Shown here piece by piece: positions 20,802 to 27,879 of a stretch of DNA of 29,465 nt. Within the stretch, counting starts at the first letter, position 1. Each line of letters begins with the position of its first letter. The translations under genes and the position numbers were made by a program. The notes below the pieces were generated by a model that searched no databases, was not told the DNA's origin, and worked only from the letters and a program-made list of their open reading frames with translations. The stretch comes from a virus. The DNA lies in IMG/VR virus record IMGVR_UViG_3300017760_003428, positions 1 through 29,465 of that record; one strand, written 5' to 3'.

Positions 20802-20802
20802 T

Positions 20803-21048
20803 ATGTGTAAGTGTACTAGTCTAGAGCATCATAAGCATGCTTCTAAATATACAGAGCCTTCTGCTGGAGATGTTGTTGTTCGATTTGGAGAACATGATCC
20901 ACGTGCCGGGCTGCTTTATCATGTAGATGCTTATGACGGCGGTTTGCCGCGGGCTCATGTCGTCTACAATGACGGTACCGAATCACATGATTGCCTATTC
21001 TTATTTCAGTCGCCTGAGTGGGCGATGGTCGACCCTTGTTGGTACTAG
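20803..21048 (+). CDS. SH3-like mini-protein with N-terminal His/Cys segment (81 aa)
   Basis: Starts one base after the previous stop. N-terminus MCKCTSLEHHKHASK could bind metal (two Cys, three His). Then SAGDVVVRFGEHDPRAGLLY and RAHVVYNDGTESHDC follow the 'GD-V-V' barrel pattern of the mini-protein family. Confidence 0.7.
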   Translation: MCKCTSLEHHKHASKYTEPSAGDVVVRFGEHDPRAGLLYHVDAYDGGLPRAHVVYNDGTESHDCLFLFQSPEWAMVDPCWY

Positions 21049-21102
21049 GAGAGAGTTATGATTATTCGCCGCCGATCTGTTATTACACGAAAGGTAAATG
21101 TA

Positions 21103-21264
21103 ATGAATATTGCTGTCACGGAAGAGCAGATTAAAAAATGGCAGGAAGGAATGATGATTCAGGATGCAATGCCTGATTTGTCTGTTAATGAGCGTGAGTT
21201 TTTAATTAATGGTGTCACTCCTGAAGAGTGGGACATGTACATTGGAGAAGAAGAAGATGAATAG
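21103..21264 (+). CDS. small acidic phage protein (53 aa)
   Basis: Start chosen at 21103 (AAGGT upstream) because the sequence from there (AVTEEQIKKWQEGMMIQD, then NEREFLINGVTPEEW) matches a small helical protein type I remember from tailed phages. An in-frame ATG at 21058 has the stronger site (AGGAGAGAG) and would add 15 mostly basic residues. Overlaps the next gene by 8 bases. Confidence 0.65.
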   Translation: MNIAVTEEQIKKWQEGMMIQDAMPDLSVNEREFLINGVTPEEWDMYIGEEEDE

Positions 21265-21547
21265 TTCAGATATCAATTCAGAAGTAGTCCGAATGGTCAA
21301 CAACTATAAAAGTATGAGAGAGATGATGCCAGCTAGTAGTATGTACCGTGAGGCCATGTGGCAATACGGTGACATGGCAAATGGAGGCAATGGCGGTGAA
21401 GCTAACGATAAAAGTGGCAATACGTCTACTATTCGTGATGTGTATTACTCAGGCTACCCTGATCAGTTTTTCTTCATGGTGCTTTCCGGACTTGGTGAGT
21501 TTGAAAAGTTTTGTAAGACAGGCCCATCTCCTATTGGCATTCCTTAG
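21257..21547 (+). CDS. GGDxG-motif paralogue 3 (96 aa)
   Basis: Third member of the family seen at 16189-16739: REAMWQYGDMANGGNGGEA, then TSTIRDVYYSGYPDQFFFMV and LSGLGEFEKF. Keeps the GG-x-GG turn, the T-x-R-D-x-Y-Y strand and the LGE helix end, 4.5 kb away from the tandem pair. GGAGAAGAAG before the ATG. Function unknown. Confidence 0.7.
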   Translation: MNSSDINSEVVRMVNNYKSMREMMPASSMYREAMWQYGDMANGGNGGEANDKSGNTSTIRDVYYSGYPDQFFFMVLSGLGEFEKFCKTGPSPIGIP

Positions 21548-21565
21548 TTTTTTAATTGCCAGCGC

Positions 21566-21594
21566 GTGCAAGTTATGTGTCGCTATGGTATAAT
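21566..21594 (+). promoter_or_regulatory. GTGCAA-family promoter
   Basis: GCGCGTGCAA with GTGCAA at 21566-21571, 17 bp ending TGG, TATAAT (21589-21594): the best match to the family consensus. Confidence 0.92.
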
Positions 21595-21605
21595 GTACAT
21601 GTATT

Positions 21606-21716
21606 GGAGGTTGAGGCTTACACTGCTCGCACACACTGCTCGCGCATTAAGTTGCCGTCTGGAGCCGAAAGGCTAGGTGTCGTCTGGAGTCTTAAGACTA
21701 GGTAATCTCAACTTCC
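21606..21716 (+). ncRNA. structured 5' leader with two covarying tandem hairpins
   Basis: Begins a few bases after the expected transcription start. A 10-bp helix GGAGGTTGAG (21606-21615) with CTCAACTTCC (21707-21716, one G-U) closes the leader. Inside are a direct repeat CACTGCTCGC (twice, near 21620 and 21634) and a 25-base unit in tandem (21656-21680, 21681-21705). Unit 1 has CTGGAGCC-GAAA-GGCTAG, unit 2 CTGGAGTC-TTAA-GACTAG: the stem changes CC/GG to TC/GA together, so pairing is kept. The leader ends before the ribosome-binding site of 21743; a riboswitch or protein-binding leader is plausible. Confidence 0.65.
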
Positions 21717-21742
21717 TCTACACATACATTATAGGAGTTCTT

Positions 21743-21961
21743 ATGAACATTGGTAATCTCGTCACTTTCAATCATCTTCCTACCCCCAACACACCGGGAG
21801 CTCCGAGCTCTGCTCAGCCCGGTGTAGGAACAGTCGTCAAGGCACGTCACGAAGATGATGTTGTTTTTAAGGGTGATATGTGGTGTGACGTTCTTTGGCC
21901 ATGTGGTCAGGTGACCAAGTGTTTCAAGAAAGATCTTAGTACTATTGAAAGGGTCAAGTAG
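21743..21961 (+). CDS. SH3-like mini-protein (72 aa)
   Basis: ATG 21743 has AGGAG before it; upstream in-frame starts fall in the structured leader. Begins MNIGNLVTFN, the family pattern, with a Pro/Ser-rich loop inserted (PNTPGAPSSAQPG), then GTVVKARHEDDVVF and CDVLWPCGQVTK. Function unknown. Confidence 0.75.
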   Translation: MNIGNLVTFNHLPTPNTPGAPSSAQPGVGTVVKARHEDDVVFKGDMWCDVLWPCGQVTKCFKKDLSTIERVK

Positions 21962-21962
21962 C

Positions 21963-22301
21963 ATGGGATATCGACGCAACAATTACAGTTTTGCCGGTGG
22001 GTACGATTCAACAGGTCGATGGCGCTCAGAGGCATGGCACATGGATGGTGGTGCTAACGATGAAGGTTGGCATAATGCATATTGTGGATACTGCAATAAA
22101 AATACTGAGCATGGTGGACATTCATCTGGGTCATACTGTGTGACATGTGATGATCGACAGCGTGCATATCGAGCTCGTCAAAATGTCTCTATAGTCAAAG
22201 TCGGTAAATACGTGGTAAAGACATACCCGGGCGGAAAGTCATATTGCAATTGCAAGGGCTTTCAATTTAGAAAAACTTGCAAGCACATTGAACAAAAATA
22301 G
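21963..22301 (+). CDS. zinc-ribbon plus SWIM-type zinc-finger protein (112 aa)
   Basis: ATG 21963, AAAGGG upstream. Two candidate metal sites: CGYCNKN...YCVTC in the middle (two CxxC pairs) and a C-terminal SWIM motif SYCNCKGFQFRKTCKH (CxC then CxH). SWIM domains bind DNA or protein in transposases, helicases and other proteins. Basic and probably nucleic-acid binding. Second gene behind the structured leader. Confidence 0.75.
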   Translation: MGYRRNNYSFAGGYDSTGRWRSEAWHMDGGANDEGWHNAYCGYCNKNTEHGGHSSGSYCVTCDDRQRAYRARQNVSIVKVGKYVVKTYPGGKSYCNCKGFQFRKTCKHIEQK

Positions 22302-22311
22302 AGGAGGTGTT

Positions 22312-22644
22312 ATGTCAGGCACAAATAGAAAAGAGTTTGGAATCAAGCTTCAAAATCATGACTGGTTTTACAATTACAGTGATGATCACAGATACTGGAC
22401 TGCCGGAACAAACCAAAGAAAAATTTTGCATGAGTTTCATAAGAATCTAGCATGCCCTTATGACTTTGAAAAACTTTTTATGTGGGCTAACAATATGATT
22501 CTAGAACAATTTGCTGAAGAGAGCCCCGGTGAGTGGTATCGTCAGCCTAGAAAATATCAGAGTATTGCACCGACACAGCTTAAGGATCTTGCTACTTTAG
22601 AAGAATGGCAGACTGTGCAGGATTGGTTCGACAATAATAGCTAA
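22312..22644 (+). CDS. hypothetical phage protein (110 aa)
   Basis: GAGGAGGTGTT before ATG 22312. Starts MSGTNRKEFGIKLQNHDWFY, YSDDHRYW and continues helical, with Trp and Phe; the 'HDW-Y-YSDDH' opening is familiar from small phage proteins of unknown role. Last gene of the unit begun at 21566. Confidence 0.7.
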   Translation: MSGTNRKEFGIKLQNHDWFYNYSDDHRYWTAGTNQRKILHEFHKNLACPYDFEKLFMWANNMILEQFAEESPGEWYRQPRKYQSIAPTQLKDLATLEEWQTVQDWFDNNS

Positions 22645-22670
22645 AATTGATTAAATTAATTTGCTATTGA

Positions 22671-22699
22671 GTGCAAGTCTGTGCTGCATGTGGTATTGT
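22671..22699 (+). promoter_or_regulatory. GTGCAA-family promoter
   Basis: GAGTGCAA with GTGCAA at 22671-22676, 17 bp ending TGG, TATTGT (22694-22699). Short leader with AAGGAGG. Confidence 0.8.
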
Positions 22700-22727
22700 A
22701 TACATGTAGTTAAGGAGGCTTCTAAAA

Positions 22728-23096
22728 ATGGCAAGAAAACGTCGATCAGACCGGTATCACCTAATTTACCAGCTTACCGCCCCTAGTGGTGATAAGTACA
22801 TTGGCGTGACGTTTGTTCGAGGTGACTCGCGTAGCATGAAAGCTAGAAAAGCTTCTGCAGAAGCTAGGTATAAAGCACACTGCAGAAACGCTATGCACTA
22901 CGGCCATGAGACGATTCTTTGCAAGACTCTTCGTGAAGTAGGCCCGGAAAACATGGATCGTAAAGTTCTAGAAGTTATCCGAGGCAAAAAGGCTGTTCAT
23001 CAACGAGAGAGAGAACTTATTGCTGAGATTCGACCTGAACTTAATATGGAGGGCCTTGGAAGAAAGGTCAATAGCATTTCCCAGGAGGCTGCATAA
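22728..23096 (+). CDS. GIY-YIG nuclease-superfamily protein
   Basis: 122 codons. LIYQLTAPSGDKYIGVTF gives the two GIY-YIG strands (the first Gly replaced, YIG intact). EARYKAHCRNAMHYG supplies the Arg/His helix, KVLEVIRGKKAVHQRERELI the catalytic-type Glu, and PELNMEG the terminal Asn. Short, basic and complete for the catalytic domain only, like free-standing phage GIY-YIG proteins related to homing endonucleases. Coupled to the following gene by TAATG. Confidence 0.8.
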   Translation: MARKRRSDRYHLIYQLTAPSGDKYIGVTFVRGDSRSMKARKASAEARYKAHCRNAMHYGHETILCKTLREVGPENMDRKVLEVIRGKKAVHQRERELIAEIRPELNMEGLGRKVNSISQEAA

Positions 23097-23302
23097 TGAA
23101 AGTCGGTGACGTGATTAAGCTAAATGTCGGCGCGGTGAATGCTCAAGAATTGACATCACCGTATGTTATTCTAATGGAGAAGATTTCACGATCTGATGGA
23201 TTAGAATACGACTGGGGTTGTTTATCTGGTGATCGATATATTGTTCTGGGGCGACAAATTGAGGGTGGCCACATCGAGGTAGTCAGTGAAGTGGGTTGCT
23301 AA
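23096..23302 (+). CDS. MKVGD mini-protein, SH3/KOW-like (68 aa)
   Basis: First member of the array: starts ATGAAAGTCGGTGAC (MKVGDVIKLN), ends HIEVVSEVGC. Internal strands YVILMEK and YIVLGRQ. The 3' end keeps a GAGGTAGTCAGTGAAGT version of the array junction, from which a membrane microprotein starts in another frame. Family function unknown; small beta barrel inferred. Confidence 0.75.
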   Translation: MKVGDVIKLNVGAVNAQELTSPYVILMEKISRSDGLEYDWGCLSGDRYIVLGRQIEGGHIEVVSEVGC

Positions 23303-23399
23303 TTTAACACCTAGTCCAGATAGCTATTTCTGGTGGGTGCTACTATCTTTAGGCGTCGCGCTTTGGCTGCATGCTCAATACTTTAGAAGAGAAAAATGA
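23286..23399 (+). CDS. membrane microprotein, GTG start (37 aa)
   Basis: GTG 23286 overlaps the previous gene by 17 bases and uses its GAGGT as ribosome-binding site at the same spacing as other array junctions. Reads VKWVANLTPSPDSY then a hydrophobic helix (FWWVLLSLGVALWLHA) and a basic end. Confidence 0.55.
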   Translation: MKWVANLTPSPDSYFWWVLLSLGVALWLHAQYFRREK

Positions 23400-23423
23400 T
23401 GCTTAAATGCAAAGGGTAAAATT

Positions 23424-23501
23424 ATGTTAGAGGGTTTTGTTATTACTGCAGTGTTCTTCGGAACTTGCTACCTTATAGGGTATGTGATTTACGGTGGATA
23501 A
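23424..23501 (+). CDS. membrane microprotein (25 aa)
   Basis: AAAGGG lies 7 bases before ATG 23424. Nearly all one hydrophobic helix (FVITAVFFGTCYLIGYVI). Ends just before the ligase start. Small but with a proper start. Confidence 0.45.
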   Translation: MLEGFVITAVFFGTCYLIGYVIYGG

Positions 23502-23505
23502 CAGC

Positions 23506-24759
23506 ATGCAAAGTGAGTCATATATGAAAGTATCAGATATCTTAGATCAGATTGTCTCAACCCGTGGAAGTATCGCGAAGACAAACATTCTTAAAGCACA
23601 CGCTGATAACGTCTGGCTGCAGAAAGTATTGTGCTACGGCCTTAACCAAATGATGCCATTCCACATTGTAAAAGTGCCCCGGGTAAAGAATGATGAAAGA
23701 TCGCCAAGGCTGACAGAGAACATCAGCTGGTCACACTTTTTTCACACAGCAGACAAATGCGCTTCCCGTGTTATTACTGGAAATGAAGCTATCAATAGCA
23801 TGCATGAGGTATTTAAGGGTTGCACAGCTGAAGAAGAAAAGTGGATGCGAAAAATACTTAAAAAGCAACTATCAATTGGTGCCTCCACTAAAACTGTTAA
23901 CAAAGTTTTCCACGGATTGATTCCTACATTCGACGTAGCATTAGCACAGAAGTTTGAGGAAAAGCGCCTTAATGGCAAAACAGAAGTTGCAGTCGAACCA
24001 AAGCTTGATGGCATTAGGTGTTTTGCAATTGTAGAAGATGGCTCAGCTTTACTTTATGCACGATCAGGAAAGCTTATTTCTAATTTTGACTCTACGATCG
24101 GCACAGAACTATCTACTCTACCAGATGGCTGCTACGATGGCGAGATTATGGGAGAAGACTTTATTGCTCTCATGCGCCAAGCATATAGAAAAGAGAACGT
24201 CGTTACTAAAGGCACTTATCTTTCACTGTTTGATTACATTCCCATGGAAGAGTGGAAGACACGAGAAGCAGTCATAACGTGTCGAGCGCGTTATGAGCTG
24301 CTAGCTAAAAACTTAAAAGAAGCCGGCAAACTCAGCTACCTTAAATGCATTCCACGATACATCGCGAATGCAAACTATGGAGATATCAAGGCGTGGCATG
24401 ATGAGTTTGTCTCAAAGGGTTTTGAGGGTGCAATGATTAAAGATTTAGATGCCCCTTACAAGTTCGGACGAGGATACGAGGTAATGAAGCTCAAGGCGTT
24501 TCACGATGTAGATCTGACTGTTGATCGTCTAGAAGAGGGAACAGGAAAGCATGCAGGACGTCTTGGTGCGGTTGTTGTGAGCTATAAGGGAACTGAAGTT
24601 AAAGTAGGTTCTGGGTTTACTGATGAGCTCCGTGAATCAATTTGGAGTGATCCTGATAGTTTTGTTGGTCGTATGGTTGAGGTAAGATATCAAGAAGTGA
24701 CTCCAGACGGCTCACTAAGATTTCCAACATTTGTTTGCTTTAGAAACGATAGACAATAA
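23506..24759 (+). CDS. ATP-dependent DNA ligase
   Basis: 417 codons from ATG 23506 (GGTGG upstream); in-frame GTG 23494 and ATG 23524 are alternatives. Nucleotidyltransferase motifs are intact: EPKLDGIR (motif I, catalytic Lys166), DGE in CYDGEIM (III), EGAMIKD (IV), MKLKAF (V), then an OB-fold domain (LGAVVVSYKGTEVKVGSG to VRYQEV). The enzyme seals DNA nicks; similar in size to T4/T7-type phage ligases. It would finish UvsE-started repair and lagging-strand synthesis. Embedded in the mini-protein array rather than in a replication operon. Confidence 0.95.
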   Translation: MQSESYMKVSDILDQIVSTRGSIAKTNILKAHADNVWLQKVLCYGLNQMMPFHIVKVPRVKNDERSPRLTENISWSHFFHTADKCASRVITGNEAINSMHEVFKGCTAEEEKWMRKILKKQLSIGASTKTVNKVFHGLIPTFDVALAQKFEEKRLNGKTEVAVEPKLDGIRCFAIVEDGSALLYARSGKLISNFDSTIGTELSTLPDGCYDGEIMGEDFIALMRQAYRKENVVTKGTYLSLFDYIPMEEWKTREAVITCRARYELLAKNLKEAGKLSYLKCIPRYIANANYGDIKAWHDEFVSKGFEGAMIKDLDAPYKFGRGYEVMKLKAFHDVDLTVDRLEEGTGKHAGRLGAVVVSYKGTEVKVGSGFTDELRESIWSDPDSFVGRMVEVRYQEVTPDGSLRFPTFVCFRNDRQ

Positions 24760-24769
24760 CAGGAGGATC

Positions 24770-24997
24770 ATGATTGAGGTAGGCAATTTAGTAAATGTAA
24801 CTGAGCAGCGGGGTGCCGGAGATTTCTATCGTAAGACTCCGCTAGGGCTTGGTGTCGTGTTAGACGTTGAGAAGACAGATGACTTAAATTTCGCCGGCAT
24901 TGGTCCATTTAATTTAGGTGACAATGTAATCGTGTATCTATGTTCTTCAGCAGAAGTGAAGTACTTTACGAATAGAAGCCTTGAGGTGATTCAATGA
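24770..24997 (+). CDS. MKVGD-type mini-protein (75 aa)
   Basis: AGGAGGATC before ATG 24770. Starts MIEVGNLVNVTEQ, ends YFTNRSLEVIQ; middle GLGVVLDVEK and NVIVYLCSS are the barrel strands. The end GAGGTGATTCAATGA gives the ribosome-binding site and the start of the next gene. Confidence 0.75.
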   Translation: MIEVGNLVNVTEQRGAGDFYRKTPLGLGVVLDVEKTDDLNFAGIGPFNLGDNVIVYLCSSAEVKYFTNRSLEVIQ

Positions 24998-25230
24998 ATT
25001 GCTGGCCGGCTTCTACTGATACTTTTTTGACTGAATTTGCGGGTGATGTTAACGTCGGTGATCTTTTGATCATTAAACCGGGCATGATGCTTATTGAGCC
25101 GGGCGGCCCTGTAATGGTCTTAGAGGCAGACAACATTCAGGGCATATACGAGATAATGTACACTAGAACCAACTATACTGTTGGTTGTGGTAGAATCGAT
25201 ATTCAAGAGGTTTTTAGTGAAAGTCGGTGA
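24994..25230 (+). CDS. MKVGD-type mini-protein with N-terminal extension (78 aa)
   Basis: ATGA overlap start. About 18 extra residues precede NVGDLLIIKPGMM; then PVMVLEADNI and YEIMYTRTN strands. Ends FSESR, the C-terminus dictated by the overlap with the next start. Confidence 0.72.
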   Translation: MNCWPASTDTFLTEFAGDVNVGDLLIIKPGMMLIEPGGPVMVLEADNIQGIYEIMYTRTNYTVGCGRIDIQEVFSESR

Positions 25231-25411
25231 CCTAGTTAAAATGAAGTACTCCATGTTCTGGATACTCAAGAAAAAACAGCACCCGCATTATACTGAGCAG
25301 CCTCTTATTGTGATGGAATTGGCCTACAATGCTGTCAAGATATTATACCCAGACGGCAGTATAAAATCTGACCTTGTTGAGCACTATGAGGTCATCAATG
25401 AAGGTAGGTGA
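25217..25411 (+). CDS. MKVGD mini-protein, GTG start (64 aa)
   Basis: GTG 25217 at the array junction (GAGGTTTTTA then GTGAAAGTCGGTGA), giving VKVGDLVKMKYS. Strands PLIVMELAYN and VKILYPDGS; ends VINEGR. Overlaps both neighbours by 14 bases. Confidence 0.75.
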   Translation: MKVGDLVKMKYSMFWILKKKQHPHYTEQPLIVMELAYNAVKILYPDGSIKSDLVEHYEVINEGR

Positions 25412-25601
25412 CGTTGTAATGTACACAGCCGAAGACTCATACTCCAAGTGGTTTTATGGCCAAATCGCGGTCGTGGAATCATACACAGAGTTCGGCTCAG
25501 ATGGTTTTGCACACTGCAGAGTAAAATGGATGCATCCTGTTCCTTACTTTGATAGACATGCAACTATCTCTGATTTTCGAGCAGATAGATTTACGTCATA
25601 G
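25398..25601 (+). CDS. MKVGD mini-protein (67 aa)
   Basis: Junction GAGGTCATCA then ATGAAGGTAGGTGA; MKVGDVVMYTAE, GQIAVVESYT, CRVKWMHPV. Unlike its neighbours it does not end in the junction sequence; its stop runs into the minus-strand MarC gene (11-base overlap). Confidence 0.75.
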   Translation: MKVGDVVMYTAEDSYSKWFYGQIAVVESYTEFGSDGFAHCRVKWMHPVPYFDRHATISDFRADRFTS

Positions 25602-26184
25602 CCTTCGTTGCAAAATCAATACTAAGAACTAGTGAGTTAATTAGTATCTTCATGCCTATGGCAATCAGGAGTATTCCAAACACTCTTTCTATGATTGTTA
25701 TTCCTACAATCCCTAGTTTTCTTTGAATCCAGTCAGCTGACTTTAAGAAGACATATATTACTATAGAGTTTAAAACAATGCCTGCTATTATAACACTATC
25801 GGGAAGCTCTTGAGTAAGTGACATAATGGTTGACAACGTCCCGGGTCCAGCAATGATAGGAAATGCAATAGGAAATATTGATGCCGGCACAGGATCAGGA
25901 TTAGTGTCTAATTCTATCCCTAACACCATCTTTACACCGAAATAAAGAATTAACATTGCCCCTGCTAGCGCAAAATGAAACGTCTCAATACCCAACAATC
26001 TAAACAGAGTCTGTCCTATAAACAGAATGGATATCATGATGACTGTTGCTATCACAGTAGACTTAGCAGAATCAATCTTTCCGTTTTCTTTTCTAAGCCT
26101 AATAACTAGCGGTACATTTCCTGGCATGTCAATGACTGCAAATAGAGTTAAAAAAACTGTCAACACACTTAAAACTAGTTCCAT
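25591..26184 (-). CDS. MarC-family integral membrane protein
   Basis: 197 codons, the size of the MarC/UPF0056 family. Six hydrophobic helices; family motifs FLTLFAVIDMPGNVPLV (usually 'IDPxGxxP', here IDMPGNVP), FGVKMVLGIEL, and IAFPIIAGPGTLSTIM (the 'PLxxGPG' signature). A GGGGG run lies about 10 bases before its ATG on the minus strand. The biochemical role of the family is unsettled. It is convergent with the plus-strand array, the only minus-strand gene beyond the lipoproteins, and looks inserted. No clear promoter is seen in 26185-26300. Confidence 0.9.
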   Translation of the reverse strand: MELVLSVLTVFLTLFAVIDMPGNVPLVIRLRKENGKIDSAKSTVIATVIMISILFIGQTLFRLLGIETFHFALAGAMLILYFGVKMVLGIELDTNPDPVPASIFPIAFPIIAGPGTLSTIMSLTQELPDSVIIAGIVLNSIVIYVFLKSADWIQRKLGIVGITIIERVFGILLIAIGMKILINSLVLSIDFATKAMT

Positions 26185-26304
26185 TTTAAACTGCCCCCTA
26201 TATTTCTGATGCAGCTAACTATAATCGTACTATTCATATGTAATCAGATTAAATTTAGAGTTTTCAGTGCTGTTACTAGTTTGTAACTTTTATTCATTCT
26301 TCGA

Positions 26305-26334
26305 GTGCAAGACTAAGACATTGTGGTGTATAAT
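26305..26334 (+). promoter_or_regulatory. GTGCAA-family promoter
   Basis: GAGTGCAA with GTGCAA at 26305-26310, 18 bp, TATAAT (26329-26334). Leader hairpin GATGGG (26349-26354) / CCCATC (26363-26368), then AAGGAG. Confidence 0.88.
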
Positions 26335-26387
26335 ATAGGCATAGAGAGGATGGGGAATGGCTCCCATCGCAAACAAGGAGAAATCAC

Positions 26388-26675
26388 ATGACCGCTATCC
26401 CTACACTCACCGGGCCCCTCGTTGGAGATTATGTCCGAGCTTTTGATTTTGATGGTGATAAGGAGCTTGAAGGTCGTCGAGCATGCTATATGGAAGGTCA
26501 GATCACAGGCCTTGTGCAGATTGAAGGATGCTGGCGATATAAAATCGAAGTTCGTAAATCTGTCTTCAGTGGTGAGGCTCGAACAGACTTTCCTGCTATT
26601 GTCTACCCACCTGTTAACGGTACTCCTCGATTGTTTGGAGGCGTCTGCGACGGTGTAGAGGTGATTAGTGTTTGA
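26388..26675 (+). CDS. FDF/PPVNGT-family phage protein, paralogue 2 (95 aa)
   Basis: GDYVRAFDF, LEGRRACYMEGQITGL, RYKIEVRKSVFSGE and PPVNGTPRLFGG match 20517-20801 in order and spacing. Like that gene it is the first after a GTGCAA promoter and a leader hairpin. Its end GAGGTGATTAGTG provides the next start. Function unknown. Confidence 0.8.
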   Translation: MTAIPTLTGPLVGDYVRAFDFDGDKELEGRRACYMEGQITGLVQIEGCWRYKIEVRKSVFSGEARTDFPAIVYPPVNGTPRLFGGVCDGVEVISV

Positions 26676-26856
26676 GTTTATTATGAGCCTTTTTAAGACA
26701 GGCCCAAGCTCAAAGATTAGAAAGATACGAGATCGCAAGTACAAAGAAGCCGTTCAGCTTCAAAGAAACGGCAAACTTAGAGAATACGCAAAGATTATGA
26801 AAGAAATCAAAGCACTTGAAGATGAATATATTAAGGTGACTAATGAAAGTAGGTGA
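26668..26856 (+). CDS. small helical basic protein, GTG start (62 aa)
   Basis: GTG 26668 is chosen because GAGGTGATTA precedes it at the array spacing; ATG 26683 is the alternative. Not a barrel: a Lys/Arg-rich helical protein (KIRKIRDRKYKEAVQLQRNG, KIMKEIKALEDEY) ending TNESR from the junction. So unrelated genes also use the junction. Confidence 0.65.
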   Translation: MFEFIMSLFKTGPSSKIRKIRDRKYKEAVQLQRNGKLREYAKIMKEIKALEDEYIKVTNESR

Positions 26857-27079
26857 TCTAGTACGTGTAAAATGGACTAGGCGTGTTAGTCAAATGAATA
26901 GCGACAATATTAGAAAAGTATGGGCGATAAATAACACACCTTTGCTTATTGTCGATATGCCTGTTGATCCTGCCCATCCAAACTTTCTTCCGAGAGTTTT
27001 CGTGATTAACGGCGGAAGAAAAGAAAAGATGTATACAGCTGATCTAACTACGAGAATGTGGCATGATGCAAGTCGGTGA
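26843..27079 (+). CDS. MKVGD mini-protein (78 aa)
   Basis: Junction AAGGTGACTA then ATGAAAGTAGGTGA. MKVGDLVRVKWTRR, PLLIVDMPVD, PRVFVINGGR strands; ends DASR in the next overlap. Confidence 0.77.
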   Translation: MKVGDLVRVKWTRRVSQMNSDNIRKVWAINNTPLLIVDMPVDPAHPNFLPRVFVINGGRKEKMYTADLTTRMWHDASR

Positions 27080-27260
27080 TTTAGTGATGTTGTCTTATAA
27101 CTACAGCCACGCGTCAGTGGTTCAGGACTGGGGCTTCGGATTAATAGTCTCAGAAGATGTTCCTGGTGGCAATCAGGTTAAAGTAATCTGGCCACAAAAG
27201 TCGGGGAAGATGAGTACATTACTCAAGTCACGTATGGAGGTAGTCAATGAAGGTCGGTGA
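27066..27260 (+). CDS. MKVGD-type mini-protein (64 aa)
   Basis: ATG 27066 by family alignment (MQVGDLVMLSYN); ATG 27063 directly precedes it. Overlap ATGCAAGTCGGTGA of 14 bases, but no GAGGT here. GFGLIVSEDV and VKVIWPQKSG strands; ends VVNEGR. Confidence 0.75.
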   Translation: MQVGDLVMLSYNYSHASVVQDWGFGLIVSEDVPGGNQVKVIWPQKSGKMSTLLKSRMEVVNEGR

Positions 27261-27432
27261 TCTTGTTAAGTTTAAGGGAGAAAATGAACATTGCCGAGGT
27301 GCTGCGAAAGGGCTGTTAGTCGAAATCCGCGAATCAGCTGGTGGCACCTATGGCGTTATGTGGGATTTTCTCGACGGCCGGACCGGTTGGCAACGTGAAT
27401 TCGAGATTGAGGTGATTGATGAAAGTCGGTGA
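27247..27432 (+). CDS. MKVGD mini-protein (61 aa)
   Basis: Full junction GAGGTAGTCA then ATGAAGGTCGGTGA. MKVGDLVKFKGEN, GLLVEIRESA, GVMWDFLDGR; ends VIDESR. The most compact typical member. Confidence 0.78.
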   Translation: MKVGDLVKFKGENEHCRGAAKGLLVEIRESAGGTYGVMWDFLDGRTGWQREFEIEVIDESR

Positions 27433-27631
27433 CTTGGTATCAACAAAGTCTAGAAACTTTATAGGAGTGATCATTGAGTCTAGAGTAATGGTCGCTGCGC
27501 GCGGAATAACAACTGAACTGGCTGAACTTAGAGGTAAAAACTTAAACAGTCATCAAGTTTATTGGGGAAGCTACAAGGTAAAGAAGAACCCAGTATGGGT
27601 AAAAGAACGTGACTTAGTGAGGGCAGCATGA
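27419..27631 (+). CDS. MKVGD mini-protein (70 aa)
   Basis: Junction GAGGTGATTG then ATGAAAGTCGGTGA; a TTG lies directly before the ATG. MKVGDLVSTKSRN, GVIIESRVMV, VKKNPVWVKERDLV; ends RAA, with ATGA to the next gene, so the junction type changes here. Confidence 0.75.
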   Translation: MKVGDLVSTKSRNFIGVIIESRVMVAARGITTELAELRGKNLNSHQVYWGSYKVKKNPVWVKERDLVRAA

Positions 27632-27846
27632 ATAGAAATAATGGCCAGCTGTGGCACCGCGGTGTTTCTAGGAGCGGTATTAATCCTCTCCCGATCGTAT
27701 TTCAAGTGGGTGATCTGGTAAGATACATGAGCAGAGTTGTACTGATTGTTGATACAGATATCGACGGACCCTGGGTATATGGTATAGAACTTGGCGAAAT
27801 AGAAGTCGCAAAATATAAACGACACGCGCTAAGGGAACTTGTCTAA
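27628..27846 (+). CDS. MKVGD-type mini-protein with N-terminal extension (72 aa)
   Basis: ATGA overlap start. About 25 basic/polar residues, then FQVGDLVRYMSRVVLIVDT, and VYGIELGEIEVAKY. Last gene of this unit; 33 bases separate it from the next promoter. Confidence 0.7.
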   Translation: MNRNNGQLWHRGVSRSGINPLPIVFQVGDLVRYMSRVVLIVDTDIDGPWVYGIELGEIEVAKYKRHALRELV

Positions 27847-27879
27847 CGCAATAAAAATTTAAATTTAATGTGTAAGCTG

